64,000 bases of DNA from Agrobacterium vitis. Its GTDB lineage: Bacteria; Pseudomonadota; Alphaproteobacteria; Rhizobiales; Rhizobiaceae. The DNA lies in the NCBI RefSeq assembly GCF_014926405.1, contig NZ_JACXXJ020000003.1:124001-188000 (forward strand), in the 5' to 3' direction. Shown here one piece after another: positions 46,124 to 56,894 of this stretch (positions are counted from its first letter, which is position 1; each line of letters begins with the position of its first letter). The notes under the pieces are model-generated. The model was not told the DNA's origin and did not search any database. It was given only the letters and a program-made list of their open reading frames with translations. A program made the translations under genes and the position numbers.

Positions 46124-46864
46124 TCAGTTGCCCTCCTTGCGATTCTCAAACAGTGTCGAGCGGCGTCCGCGCAAGACGATATCGAATTTATAGGCGCGCA
46201 TGTCCATCGGGATGGCCGCATTCATATCGAGCGGCGCCACCAGACGCTTGATCGCCTCTTCATCCGGAATGGTTTTGACGATCGGACACAGCCAGATCAT
46301 CGGATCACCTTCGAAATACATCTGGGTGATCAACCGCTGGGCAAACCCATGGCCGAAAATGGAAAAATGGATATGCGCCGGACGCCAGTCATTGACGCCG
46401 TTCGGCCAGGGATACGCACCGGGCTTGATGGTCTTGAACCAATAATAACCGTTCTCGTCGGTGATGGTACGCCCTACCCCGCCGAAATTCGGATCGAGCG
46501 CCGCCAGATAGGTTTCCTTCTTGTGGCGATAACGCCCACCGGCATTGGCCTGCCAGAATTCAACCAAAGCGCCGTTTACACCGACACCACGCTCGTCCAG
46601 CACCCGGCCATGCACCAGAATGCGCTGGCCAATCGCCATTTCACCTGGTTTGGCATAGTTGAGGATCAGATCGTTATCGGTCTCATTCAACAAGCCGTGC
46701 CCGAAGACCGGTCCGGTAATTTCGCTCTTGGTACCCTCAAGCGAAATCAACGCCCGCTGTGGCGAACGCAGCACACTGGTCTTGTACCAGGGGGCATAGG
46801 CTGGCGGATGCATATCCCGGTCACGGGCAAAAAATGGCCCGGTTTCCGGCAGGGAATTCTTCAT
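46124..46864 (-). CDS. pcaH: Protocatechuate 3,4-dioxygenase beta subunit
   Basis: This catalytic beta subunit of 246 residues carries the iron ligands. Two Tyr are found in [13 protein letters not shown] and [14 protein letters not shown], and two His in [11 protein letters not shown]. The family signature [20 protein letters not shown] lies near residue 90. GAGGAGG sits 8 bases before the ATG at 46864. It is in the order pcaD-C-H-G-B, controlled by PcaQ. Confidence 0.97.
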   Translation of the reverse strand: MKNSLPETGPFFARDRDMHPPAYAPWYKTSVLRSPQRALISLEGTKSEITGPVFGHGLLNETDNDLILNYAKPGEMAIGQRILVHGRVLDERGVGVNGALVEFWQANAGGRYRHKKETYLAALDPNFGGVGRTITDENGYYWFKTIKPGAYPWPNGVNDWRPAHIHFSIFGHGFAQRLITQMYFEGDPMIWLCPIVKTIPDEEAIKRLVAPLDMNAAIPMDMRAYKFDIVLRGRRSTLFENRKEGN

Positions 46865-46915
46865 ATCTTTCCTCCTCAAGTTTCTCCGTTGCAGTCACCC
46901 TGATCCCGGTCAGGC

Positions 46916-47320
46916 TCAAACTGCTTCGGCATCCATCTGCGCGTAAACGGCCTTGGCAATCTTGAACGCATGGTTTGCGGCCGGAACGCCCGCATAGATC
47001 GCCACATGCATCAGCGCTTCGCGTATATCCTCGCGGGTTGCCCCGGTATTGACCGTGGCGCGAATATGCATGGCCACTTCCTCATCCTGGCCAAGGGCGG
47101 CCAGCAGCGCGATGGTCACCATCGACCGCTCGCGTTTCGTCCACTGTTCACCCGACCACACCGTTCCCCAGGCGCTTTCGGTAATCAGCGTCTGGAAGGG
47201 TTGATCGAAGGCGGTTGCCGCCGCTGTTGCCCTATCCACATGGGCGTCGCCAAGCACGGATCGCCTGGTTTTCATACCGCGCCGATGTGCCTCAGATGCT
47301 GTGTCTGTTTTATCCGTCAT
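46916..47320 (-). CDS. pcaC: 4-carboxymuconolactone decarboxylase
   Basis: This 134-residue enzyme decarboxylates gamma-carboxymuconolactone to beta-ketoadipate enol-lactone. It is an AhpD-like fold protein with the motifs WGTVWSGEQWTKRERSMVTIA and ALLAALGQDEEVAMHIRATVNTG near residues 50-95. It is a stand-alone decarboxylase, not fused to PcaD as in some bacteria. It lies 42 bases after pcaD and 51 before pcaH. Confidence 0.96.
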   Translation of the reverse strand: MTDKTDTASEAHRRGMKTRRSVLGDAHVDRATAAATAFDQPFQTLITESAWGTVWSGEQWTKRERSMVTIALLAALGQDEEVAMHIRATVNTGATREDIREALMHVAIYAGVPAANHAFKIAKAVYAQMDAEAV

Positions 47321-47362
47321 GTCCGCTCTGTCTCCGCGACGATCTCGTTTGTTGTTTTTTGG

Positions 47363-48154
47363 TTAGGCCAACTCATCCAAAAACGGCAGCAAGGCCGCCA
47401 CATAGGCGTCCGGTTGCTCAACGCAGGGAATATGGCCCGCATCAGCCACCACAGAAAACCGGCTACCGGCAATCAAGGCGGCAAGCGATTGCACCAGAGC
47501 CGGCGGCGTAGACCCATCCTGGTCGCCAACGACACAAAGCGTCGGAACAGCGATAGCCGTTGCCTGCTCCGTGAAATCGGCATCGCGCAGCGCAGCGCAA
47601 GTGCCGCAATACCCTTCTGCTGACTGGCGCAGCAACATGGTGCAGCAGCCCGAATAGACCGAATTATCCGTCGTGCGGAACGGTGCCGTAAACCATCTCT
47701 CCATGATCGGTTCAAGCAAGGCTCCGATGCCGTTGTTTTGAATGGTCGCGATGCGGGTGTTCCACATTGCGGCAGAGCCGATCTTATGGGCGGTGTTGCT
47801 GAGGATAAGCGCCCGCACCAAATCAGGACGGCTGGCGTAAAGGCCTTGGGCAATCAGACCGCCGACAGAAAGACCGACGACAATCACCTGCTTCAACGAA
47901 AGATGATCCAGCAGTGTGGCCATGTCATCGACATGGGCGGCCATCGAATAGGGAGGATTTCCGAGATCCGAAAGGCCATGACCGCGCTTGTCATGCAGCA
48001 CAAAGGCGAACCGATCCTTGAGGCGTTCGATCACCTCGTCCCAGATCCGGAAATCGGTGCCGAGTGAATTGGCAAACGCAATCACCGGCTTGCCACTCTC
48101 CAGGCCAATCGCGTGGTAATGAATAACTGCGTCCGTCGTCTTGAGAAATTTCAT
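47363..48154 (-). CDS. pcaD: 3-oxoadipate enol-lactonase
   Basis: This alpha/beta hydrolase of 263 residues converts the enol-lactone to beta-ketoadipate. The nucleophile elbow GLSVGG lies near residue 95, the acid in GDQDGSTPP near 212, and the catalytic His in ADAGHIPCVEQP near 240. A GTG directly precedes the ATG; GGAGGA is 6 bases before the ATG at 48154, which is used. It is the first gene of pcaDCHGB and lies divergent from pcaQ across the PcaQ operator. Confidence 0.95.
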   Translation of the reverse strand: MKFLKTTDAVIHYHAIGLESGKPVIAFANSLGTDFRIWDEVIERLKDRFAFVLHDKRGHGLSDLGNPPYSMAAHVDDMATLLDHLSLKQVIVVGLSVGGLIAQGLYASRPDLVRALILSNTAHKIGSAAMWNTRIATIQNNGIGALLEPIMERWFTAPFRTTDNSVYSGCCTMLLRQSAEGYCGTCAALRDADFTEQATAIAVPTLCVVGDQDGSTPPALVQSLAALIAGSRFSVVADAGHIPCVEQPDAYVAALLPFLDELA

Positions 48155-48223
48155 CACTTATCCTCCGAAAGCGATCTTGCAGCAGCCGATCGGTTAAGTA
48201 AAATGACATTATCGCCACTAATG

Positions 48224-48239
48224 ATAACCTGTGGGTTAT
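48224..48239. promoter_or_regulatory. PcaQ operator
   Basis: ATAACC-TGTG-GGTTAT is an exact dyad of the known PcaQ consensus ATAACC-N4-GGTTAA (one base from it). It is 70 bases before pcaD and overlaps the first possible ATG of pcaQ, which supports the pcaQ start at 48247. Confidence 0.85.
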
Positions 48240-48246
48240 GGAAAAT

Positions 48247-49167
48247 ATGATCGATCAGCGCATTAAGTTTCGTCATCTTCAGACCTTTGTCGAGGTTGCG
48301 CGGCAGAAAAGCGTGGTGAAATCCGCCAATCTGCTGCATGTCAGCCAACCCGCTGTAACCAAAACGGTTCGTGAGCTGGAAGAAATCTTGGGCGTCAGCC
48401 TGTTTGAGCGCGAGGGCCGCGGCATCCGCATCACTCGCTATGGTGAGGTCTTTCTGCGTCATGCGGGCGCAACGCTGGCGGCTCTGCGTCATGCGGTTGA
48501 TTCGGTTTCGCAGGAGGCCGCCAAAGCCGGGCCGCCGGTGCGGGTCGGCGCGCTACCAACTGTTGCCACCCGCATCATGCCCCAAGCCATGACGGCGTTC
48601 TTGGCGGAGAACACCGGAAGCCCGATCAAGATCGTCACCGGCGACAACTCGGTTCTGCTCGAACAATTGCGGATTGGGGAACTGGATCTCGTGGTCGGGC
48701 GGCTGGCCGCACCGGAGAAAATGGCAGGATTTTCCTTCGAGCATCTCTATTCAGAACCCGTGGTTTTCGTCGTCCGGTCGGGCCATCCATTGCTGACGGG
48801 AGAAAGGGCACCGTTTGAGCGGATGCGTGAGTTTCCGGTGCTGATGCCGACCCGCAACTCGATCATCCGTCCCTTGGTTGACTATTTCCTGATCGCCAAC
48901 GGCGTCGCCACCCTGCCCAACCAGATCGAAACGGTCTCCGATTCCTTCGGTCGCGCCTTTCTGAAAATCAGCGATGCCGTCTGGGTGATTTCCGAGGGTG
49001 TCGTGGCGCGCGACATAGCAGAAGGGACGATTTGCGCCCTTCCGATAGACTGCTCCCCGACGCGCGGCCCGGTCGGATTGACCGTCCGCGCCGATGCCAT
49101 GGCAACGCTGCCGCAATCACTGCTTATGCAAGCAATCCGTGATGCGGCAGCAGCCATTATGCCTTGA
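48247..49167 (+). CDS. pcaQ: LysR-family regulator of protocatechuate catabolism
   Basis: This 306-residue activator has an N-terminal winged helix (RIKFRHLQTFVEVARQKSV and ANLLHVSQPAVTKTVRELEE) and a periplasmic-binding-protein-like effector domain from about residue 90. In rhizobia PcaQ activates pcaDCHGB in response to beta-carboxymuconate or gamma-carboxymuconolactone. The start at 48247 gives MIDQRIKFRHLQTF; the ATG nine bases earlier lies inside the operator. It ends 8 bases before the convergent pobA stop. Confidence 0.94.
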   Translation: MIDQRIKFRHLQTFVEVARQKSVVKSANLLHVSQPAVTKTVRELEEILGVSLFEREGRGIRITRYGEVFLRHAGATLAALRHAVDSVSQEAAKAGPPVRVGALPTVATRIMPQAMTAFLAENTGSPIKIVTGDNSVLLEQLRIGELDLVVGRLAAPEKMAGFSFEHLYSEPVVFVVRSGHPLLTGERAPFERMREFPVLMPTRNSIIRPLVDYFLIANGVATLPNQIETVSDSFGRAFLKISDAVWVISEGVVARDIAEGTICALPIDCSPTRGPVGLTVRADAMATLPQSLLMQAIRDAAAAIMP

Positions 49168-49175
49168 TCCCCTGA

Positions 49176-50432
<1,257 letters not shown>

Positions 50433-50464
50433 CTATTTGACCATCAACGAAGGATGCTGCGACC

Positions 50465-51391
50465 ATGGCTGCCATACCGACTTACAAGCTATATGGCGAA
50501 AAAACCGAGATTTCCGGTGAGTTTTTGCTGCATTGCGAAACACTTTTTTCCCGCAGCAGCCTCTATCGCTTCGAGATCGACCTCCACCGCCATGAGAATT
50601 TTCTGCAAATTCTGTACATTTCAGAGGGTCAGGGAGATGCAACACTGGACGGAAAGGTGATAGCCATTACCCCACCCGCCGCCATCGTCGTTCCACCGCT
50701 TTTTAGCCATGGATTCCGGTTTTCGCGTAGCATTAAGGGCATGATCATCACCGTTTTGCCAGCCGCCCTGCCGCTTGCCGTTCGAACCAGCCTGAAACAG
50801 GCTTTGCCCCTGCCTCTCCATATGCCTTTGGAAGGCGAGCCGTGCGCAATCGAAATCGGCCTGTTGATGGAGCGGATCGCCGAAGAATATGCTGGCGCAA
50901 AGCCGGGCCGCAACGGATTGCTTGAGGCTTATCTTGCGACCGTCGTGCTTCTGCTGGCAAGGCAGGCCGCGCCGGACGCATCCCAAGACCTGATGACACT
51001 GACGGCCAATGACCGGCGGATGGAAAAGCTTGCTGCACTGATTGCTGCCAATTTTCGCAGCCACAAGACTGCTGCTTTCTATGCACGGGAAATGGGCCTT
51101 TCGCCGACCCATCTGAACAGGCTTGCCAAAGCGGGAACCGGCGCAACTCTGCAACAATTGATCGCTCGCAAGCAGTTGGAAATCGCCCAGCAGGAGTTGA
51201 TCTTCAGTCAAACCAGTATTCAGGCTATCGCGCTCAACCACGGCTTTACCGATCCCGCCTATTTCACCCGTTTTTTCACCCGGGAAACCGGCCTCACACC
51301 ACGGGCCTGGCGCCTCGCCGAACGGCAAAAACTCCAAAACCTGAGCGACCGCGCGCAGGCAGAGATCAGCGCAGCAACGGCTTCAGAATAG
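50465..51391 (+). CDS. pobR: AraC-family regulator of pobA
   Basis: This 308-residue activator has an N-terminal cupin-like effector domain (HRHENFLQILYISEGQG near residue 40) and a C-terminal double helix-turn-helix near 185-290 (AAFYAREMGLSPTHLNRLAK and AIALNHGFTDPAYFTRFFTRETG). It corresponds to the AraC-type PobR of rhizobia and pseudomonads, which responds to 4-hydroxybenzoate, and stands divergent from pobA. Its last 26 bases overlap the 3' end of the convergent pcaR gene. Confidence 0.93.
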   Translation: MAAIPTYKLYGEKTEISGEFLLHCETLFSRSSLYRFEIDLHRHENFLQILYISEGQGDATLDGKVIAITPPAAIVVPPLFSHGFRFSRSIKGMIITVLPAALPLAVRTSLKQALPLPLHMPLEGEPCAIEIGLLMERIAEEYAGAKPGRNGLLEAYLATVVLLLARQAAPDASQDLMTLTANDRRMEKLAALIAANFRSHKTAAFYAREMGLSPTHLNRLAKAGTGATLQQLIARKQLEIAQQELIFSQTSIQAIALNHGFTDPAYFTRFFTRETGLTPRAWRLAERQKLQNLSDRAQAEISAATASE

Positions 51392-52121
51392 CTTGTGCCG
51401 CCAGCAGCGCTGGAAGGTAACGCTCAGCCATTTCCGATGCAGGGATAAGAGCGGCTGGCGCGCCGATATTGATCGCCGCTGCCATCTGGCCGCGACTGTC
51501 ATAAACCGGTACGGCAATAGAGCACAGGCCGATTTCCAGCTCCTGATCGATGATTGCATAGCCTTGGCGCCGCACATGGGCGATTTCGGCAATAAGGTCT
51601 TTCGGGTCCGTTCGGGTGAACACCGTATTGGCCTTCAACACCGACGCCTCCAGAACGGCCCTGACCTCTGTATCGCTCATTCCGGCCAACAGAACCCGCC
51701 CCATGGAGGCGGAATAGGCTGGCAATCGGCTTCCCGGCATGAGGTTGATGGACATGACGCGCCGTTGTGACGCTCGGGCGATGTAGACGATCTCCGTCCC
51801 ATCCAGAACGCTCGCCGACGCGCTTTGACCGACTTTCTCACTGAGCTGATCGAGATGCGGCTGTAGAATGGCAGGCAATGGGGTCGCCGAGAGCCAGGCA
51901 TGACCGAGCCGCAGGATCTTTGGTGTCAGAGAGAAGAATTTCCCATCATAATCAGCATAGCCCAGTTGGGAAAGCGTCAGCAAACATCTGCGAGCTGTTG
52001 CCCGGTCCAGACCCGACAGCTTTGCTGCCTCTGCGATGGAAAGGCGTGGGGCTGCCTCCTCGAAAGCCTCGATGATCTTCAGGCCTTTGGCAAACCCGCC
52101 CATGATATCCGTTTCGCGCAT
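51366..52121 (-). CDS. pcaR: IclR-family regulator of the pcaIJF genes
   Basis: This 251-residue regulator has a winged helix near residues 10-70 (LSIAEAAKLSGLDRATARRC, then LTLSQLGYADYDGKFFSLTP) and an IclR effector domain (LDGTEIVYIARASQRRVMS, RRQGYAIIDQELEIGLCSIA). PcaR responds to beta-ketoadipate and activates pcaIJF. Two adjacent ATG codons are possible: GGAGG is 2 bases from the first (52124) and 5 from the second (52121), which is used. It is divergent from pcaI across a large dyad. Confidence 0.93.
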   Translation of the reverse strand: MRETDIMGGFAKGLKIIEAFEEAAPRLSIAEAAKLSGLDRATARRCLLTLSQLGYADYDGKFFSLTPKILRLGHAWLSATPLPAILQPHLDQLSEKVGQSASASVLDGTEIVYIARASQRRVMSINLMPGSRLPAYSASMGRVLLAGMSDTEVRAVLEASVLKANTVFTRTDPKDLIAEIAHVRRQGYAIIDQELEIGLCSIAVPVYDSRGQMAAAINIGAPAALIPASEMAERYLPALLAAQAILKPLLR

Positions 52122-52146
52122 CATGCCCTCCTCGTTGACATGCAGA

Positions 52147-52183
52147 TTGTGCGTTATTCGAACAAATGTCAATTATCGCACAA
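52147..52183. promoter_or_regulatory. Candidate PcaR operator
   Basis: TTGTGCG at 52147 and CGCACAA at 52177 form an exact 7-bp inverted repeat with a 23-base spacer (GTTATTCGAACAAATG in its left part). Known PcaR sites resemble GTTCGATAATCGCACA, and both arms contain such parts (TTCGAATAACGCAC, TTATCGCAC). It lies between divergent pcaR and pcaI. Confidence 0.75.
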
Positions 52184-52273
52184 ACCTGTTGCGAGGTCAT
52201 CGGTCCGGTCCTATCTTCCATGTCGGAGGCGCGCCTGACTTTTCTCTGGCGCAATCGCAAACGGGAGAATCCC

Positions 52274-52981
52274 ATGGATAAGACTATCGCCAGCACGGCA
52301 GACGCCGTTGCCGGTATACATGATGGTGCCGTCGTCATGATCGGCGGCTTTGGCGGCTCCGGCGCGCCTATTGAACTCATTCACGCCCTGATCGACAAGG
52401 GGCCGAAGAACCTGACGGTCATCAACAACAATGCCGGTAATGGCCGGATTGGCATCGCCGCAATGATTGATGCGGGCATGGTCAAGAAGATGATCTGCTC
52501 CTTTCCGCGCTCTTCCGATCCACGCGCCTTTACCGACCGGTATCTGGCTGGCGAAATCGAGCTGGAACTGGTGCCACAAGGCACGCTCGCGGAGCGCATT
52601 CGGGCTGGCGGGGCTGGAATTCCGGCTTTCTATACGCCAACCGGTTACGGTACGGAACTGGCCGAGGGTAAGGTGATTGCCGAGTTCGATGGCCGCCATT
52701 ACGTACAGGAACGCTGGCTGAAGGCGGATTTCGCCATTGTCAAAGCCCATCTTGGCGATTTGCATGGCAACCTCACCTACAGCAAGGCGGGTCGCAATTT
52801 CAATCCGCTGATGTGCATGGCTGCGACCAAAACCATCGTGCAGGTCTCCAAGATTGTTGCACCTGGCGAGATCGATCCCGAAATTATCGTCACACCCGGC
52901 ATTTTCATCGATGGCGTCGTTGAAGTCGCCAATCCGCAACAGGAAGAAGCGCTGATCCGCGCCGGAGTGGCCTACGCATGA
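52274..52981 (+). CDS. pcaI: 3-oxoadipate CoA-transferase, alpha subunit
   Basis: This 235-residue subunit A of a family I CoA-transferase moves CoA from succinyl-CoA to beta-ketoadipate. The glycine-rich oxyanion motif MIGGFGGSGAPIELI near residue 22 and the NNNAGNGRIGIAA segment are conserved, as is the C-terminal IFIDGVVEVA. ACGGGAGAAT precedes the ATG at 52274. It overlaps pcaJ by four bases, as usual for such paired subunits. Confidence 0.95.
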   Translation: MDKTIASTADAVAGIHDGAVVMIGGFGGSGAPIELIHALIDKGPKNLTVINNNAGNGRIGIAAMIDAGMVKKMICSFPRSSDPRAFTDRYLAGEIELELVPQGTLAERIRAGGAGIPAFYTPTGYGTELAEGKVIAEFDGRHYVQERWLKADFAIVKAHLGDLHGNLTYSKAGRNFNPLMCMAATKTIVQVSKIVAPGEIDPEIIVTPGIFIDGVVEVANPQQEEALIRAGVAYA

Positions 52982-53667
52982 CAATAGACACCCGCGAAGA
53001 CATCAAGCTCTCCAATGCCCAGATCGCCTGGCGCGCCGCCCAGGACATTGCCGACGGCGCCTATGTCAATCTCGGCATCGGCTTTCCCGAAATGGTGGCG
53101 CAATACCAGCCGCCGGGCCGTCAGGCGATTTTCCACACGGAAAACGGCATCCTGAATTTCGGCGAAGCCCCTCCGGAAGGCGAGGAAGACTGGGACCTGA
53201 TCAACGCAGGCAAAAAGGCGGTCACGCTGAAACCGGGCGCTGCGTTTTTCCACCATGCCGACAGCTTTGCCATGGTGCGCGGCGGCCATCTGGATGTCGC
53301 CATTCTCGGTGCCTATCAGGTCGCGCAAAATGGTGATCTCGCCAATTGGCGGGTCGGCAGCAAGGGTGTGCCTGCCGTGGGCGGCGCTATGGATCTGGTG
53401 CATGGCGCAAAACAGGTTTTTGTCATCACCGAACATGTCAGCAAAAAGGGCGAGTTCAAGCTTTTGGACAAATGCACCTTCCCGTTGACCGGCGTTGGCT
53501 GCATTACCCGTGTCTATACCAGCCACGCCGTGATCGATATCGCCAAGGGTCACTTCGTGGTACGCGAAATGCTCGCCGCCATGACGCTGGACGAATTGCA
53601 GGCAATGACTGGCGCAAAGCTACACGTGGATGGGCCGATTGCCGATCTCACTGTGCCAGCGCTTTGA
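52978..53667 (+). CDS. pcaJ: 3-oxoadipate CoA-transferase, beta subunit
   Basis: This 229-residue subunit B carries the catalytic glutamate in the motif HTENGILNFGEAP near residue 50, which forms the glutamyl-CoA intermediate. Other conserved parts are NLGIGFPEMVAQY and VGSKGVPAVGGAMDLVHGAK. It is coupled to pcaI by an ATGA overlap, and pcaF follows 10 bases after the stop. Confidence 0.95.
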   Translation: MTIDTREDIKLSNAQIAWRAAQDIADGAYVNLGIGFPEMVAQYQPPGRQAIFHTENGILNFGEAPPEGEEDWDLINAGKKAVTLKPGAAFFHHADSFAMVRGGHLDVAILGAYQVAQNGDLANWRVGSKGVPAVGGAMDLVHGAKQVFVITEHVSKKGEFKLLDKCTFPLTGVGCITRVYTSHAVIDIAKGHFVVREMLAAMTLDELQAMTGAKLHVDGPIADLTVPAL

Positions 53668-53677
53668 GGAGATCCCG

Positions 53678-54883
<1,206 letters not shown>

Positions 54884-54913
54884 TCCGGTTTCTAACCAGC
54901 AAGACGACAGATT

Positions 54914-54939
54914 AAGGTGGAGGAGGATTTCTCCACCTT
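54914..54939 (+). terminator. Intrinsic terminator after pcaF
   Basis: AAGGTGGAG and CTCCACCTT form a 9-bp stem with an 8-nt loop and run into TTTT. Confidence 0.88.
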
Positions 54940-55066
54940 TTTCGTCTTTAGCGTCGTTTGATCAGATGTTACGAATGCCTATCTGCGCGATGGTTGTTTG
55001 CATTTACACAACAGCACTTGACCTTGCTCGCATGGCTGGTAGTTAACATATGCTGCCGCATTGCCA

Positions 55067-55140
55067 GACATCGGTCTCTGCGGAGTGAACTTATGGTGCC
55101 GGGCCCCTCTGGCGAGAGTTTACGGCGCTCTCGTGATGTC
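55067..55140 (+). other. Possible structured leader before the TerC-like gene
   Basis: GACATC (55067) can pair with GATGTC (55135). Inside this, CGAGAG (55113) and CTCTCG (55128) form a hairpin with a 9-nt loop. The arrangement could be a closed multi-branch fold in the 396-base gap before the TerC-like gene. The conserved parts of the yybP-ykoY manganese riboswitch are not recognisable, and no other gene is seen in the gap. Confidence 0.3.
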
Positions 55141-55279
55141 GGTACCGCCAGCAATCATGGCCGGCGGATTATAACGCAATGACAATTTCATCCACGTGTT
55201 TTTCGCGTGATCGGTCCGGCATGGCCGGTGCTCGTTCACGCACCACCCCGCGTTTCCATCGTGTTTTGGAGGTGCGGGC

Positions 55280-56341
55280 ATGAGCACGGCAACCCCTTCC
55301 AATTCCGTTCTCAGCTATTTCAAATGGGCCTTCATCGTCACCATCGCCGGTCTTGCTCTCGGCGCTTGGCTCGGCTGGAACATGACAGGCACGCTTGGCG
55401 GCATGGCCAGCGTGTTCTTCATCTGCACGGTGCTGGCCGTTCTGGAAATCTCGCTTTCGTTTGACAATGCTATTGTCAATGCGAACAAGCTGAAGGAAAT
55501 GACCCCGGTTTGGCAGCAACGCTTTCTGACCTGGGGTATCCTGATCGCCGTGTTTGGTATGCGGATCATTTTTCCCTTGGCAATCGTCGCCATCGCGGCC
55601 AAGATTGGTCCGATCGAAGCCCTGAAACTGGCAGCCGCTGAACCGGCGGAATACGCCAGAATCATGAATGAAGCGCATCTGCCGATTGCAGCCTTTGGCG
55701 GCACATTCCTGATGATGGTTGGCCTTAATTACTTTTTCGATCAGGAAAAAGACGTCCATTGGATCGCCTTTATCGAAAAGCATATGGCAAGATATGCGAG
55801 CATCAAGGGTATCGAAGTGGCCTTCGTCCTGGTGCTGATCCTGCTGTTTTCGTCCTTCCTGGATGGAGCGGAAGCGATTACCTTCCTTTACAGCGCCATC
55901 TATGGCCTGTTGACCTTCCTGGCGGTCGAATTGGTCGGTGGCCTGCTCGACGCGTCGCAGCAGACGATGAGCGCTGCGGCCAAAGGAGGCCTAGGCGCTT
56001 TCATCTATCTCGAAGTGCTCGACGCCAGCTTCTCCTTCGACGGTGTGATTGGTGCGTTTGCGCTCACGCAAAACCTGTTCGTGATTGCCATCGGCCTTGG
56101 CATCGGTGCCATGTATGTCCGCTCGATGACGATCATGCTGGTCGAGAAAGGCACACTTGCGGAATATCGCTATCTGGAACACGGCGCTTTCTACGCGATC
56201 CTGATCCTCTCGGTGATCATGTATTGCCAGACGCTGGTGCATATTCCCGAAGTGGTTACCGGTCTCGGCGGTGCGGCACTGATCGGCATCTCGCTTTGGT
56301 CATCGATCCGTTACAATAAACGCGAACACCAGAACGACTGA
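55280..56341 (+). CDS. TerC-like DUF475 family integral membrane protein
   Basis: This 353-residue inner-membrane protein has about nine membrane segments and belongs to the DUF475 branch of the TerC/LysE-type superfamily. Two acidic repeats typical of the group are visible: LEISLSFDNAIVNANKL near residue 55 and LEVLDASFSFDGVIGAFALT near 245. Their FDNA/FDG parts probably bind cations. Relatives export manganese or take part in tellurium resistance; the substrate here is not known. GGAGGT precedes the ATG. Confidence 0.9.
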   Translation: MSTATPSNSVLSYFKWAFIVTIAGLALGAWLGWNMTGTLGGMASVFFICTVLAVLEISLSFDNAIVNANKLKEMTPVWQQRFLTWGILIAVFGMRIIFPLAIVAIAAKIGPIEALKLAAAEPAEYARIMNEAHLPIAAFGGTFLMMVGLNYFFDQEKDVHWIAFIEKHMARYASIKGIEVAFVLVLILLFSSFLDGAEAITFLYSAIYGLLTFLAVELVGGLLDASQQTMSAAAKGGLGAFIYLEVLDASFSFDGVIGAFALTQNLFVIAIGLGIGAMYVRSMTIMLVEKGTLAEYRYLEHGAFYAILILSVIMYCQTLVHIPEVVTGLGGAALIGISLWSSIRYNKREHQND

Positions 56342-56382
56342 AAAGCCTTTACGGAATAAATAAGAGCTTTTCACGAACCAAA

Positions 56383-56413
56383 AAGCCCGCCAGTTTGAAC
56401 AACTGGCGGGCTT
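56383..56413. terminator. Terminator shared by TerC-like gene and small convergent gene
   Basis: AAGCCCGCCAGTT and AACTGGCGGGCTT form a perfect 13-bp stem with a 5-nt loop. The minus strand has TTTTTGG right after it; the plus strand continues ATACATG. It therefore works best for the small leftward gene. Confidence 0.9.
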
Positions 56414-56435
56414 ATACATGCGGATATGAAAAAAT

Positions 56436-56603
56436 TCAGTCAGCGCGCTTGATATTGCGGAAGCTCAGGGGATCGATACCCAGAAGACGCAGGTCGCGGT
56501 CACGCGGCTGGCGATGCCCATCTACAGCCGCGGCAGCGGCGGTTGCTGCGCCGAACACGGCGATGGCACGACCGATAAAGCCTTTACGGGGGAGGGAAGC
56601 CAT
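56436..56603 (-). CDS. Small conserved-looking protein, 55 residues
   Basis: The frame reads MASLPRKGFIGRAIAVFGAA, an Ala-rich helix (ATAAAAAVDGH) and a basic C-terminal part (QPRDRDLRLLGIDPLSFRNI). AGGAAAGAGAA lies before the ATG at 56603 and a strong terminator follows the stop, so it is a well-delimited transcription unit of its own. It may be a peripheral membrane or nucleic-acid-binding protein. I do not know the family, although the start resembles small proteins seen in other rhizobia. Confidence 0.65.
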   Translation of the reverse strand: MASLPRKGFIGRAIAVFGAATAAAAAVDGHRQPRDRDLRLLGIDPLSFRNIKRAD

Positions 56604-56830
56604 TTTCGTTCTCTTTCCTTGTTAAATCTTACAGACGAAAGATGGGCCTTCCATTAGCTTGCTTCAATGCACACAAACGCACTGTAGCCATGCAACCTGA
56701 ACAGATCGAACTGATTTACCCCTCAGATTTTATGGGTATAGCCAATAGCATCGCTTCTTTCGCGCCTGGAAAAGCCTGAACTCGCCCATTTTGAGAGAGA
56801 TTTGCAGAGAATTTGCCCGAATGAAACAGA

Positions 56831-56865
56831 ACAGCCCCCTGCGCCATAATGGCGCAGGGGGCTGT
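56831..56865 (-). terminator. Very strong terminator hairpin after tctA
   Basis: ACAGCCCCCTGCGCCAT and ATGGCGCAGGGGGCTGT pair over 17 bp with one base between, so the real loop is 3-5 nt. It lies 30 bases downstream of the tctA stop on the minus strand, followed by TCTGTTT. The rest of 56604-56894 shows no gene. Confidence 0.88.
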
Positions 56866-56894
56866 TGGTTGTTCATTTTTGCCCGGACTGAAAC

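Noticed and set aside
54884..55279. yybP-ykoY manganese riboswitch before the TerC-like gene
   Set aside because: Expected from the gene family, but the conserved loop sequences could not be recognised. It is kept only as an unspecified leader.
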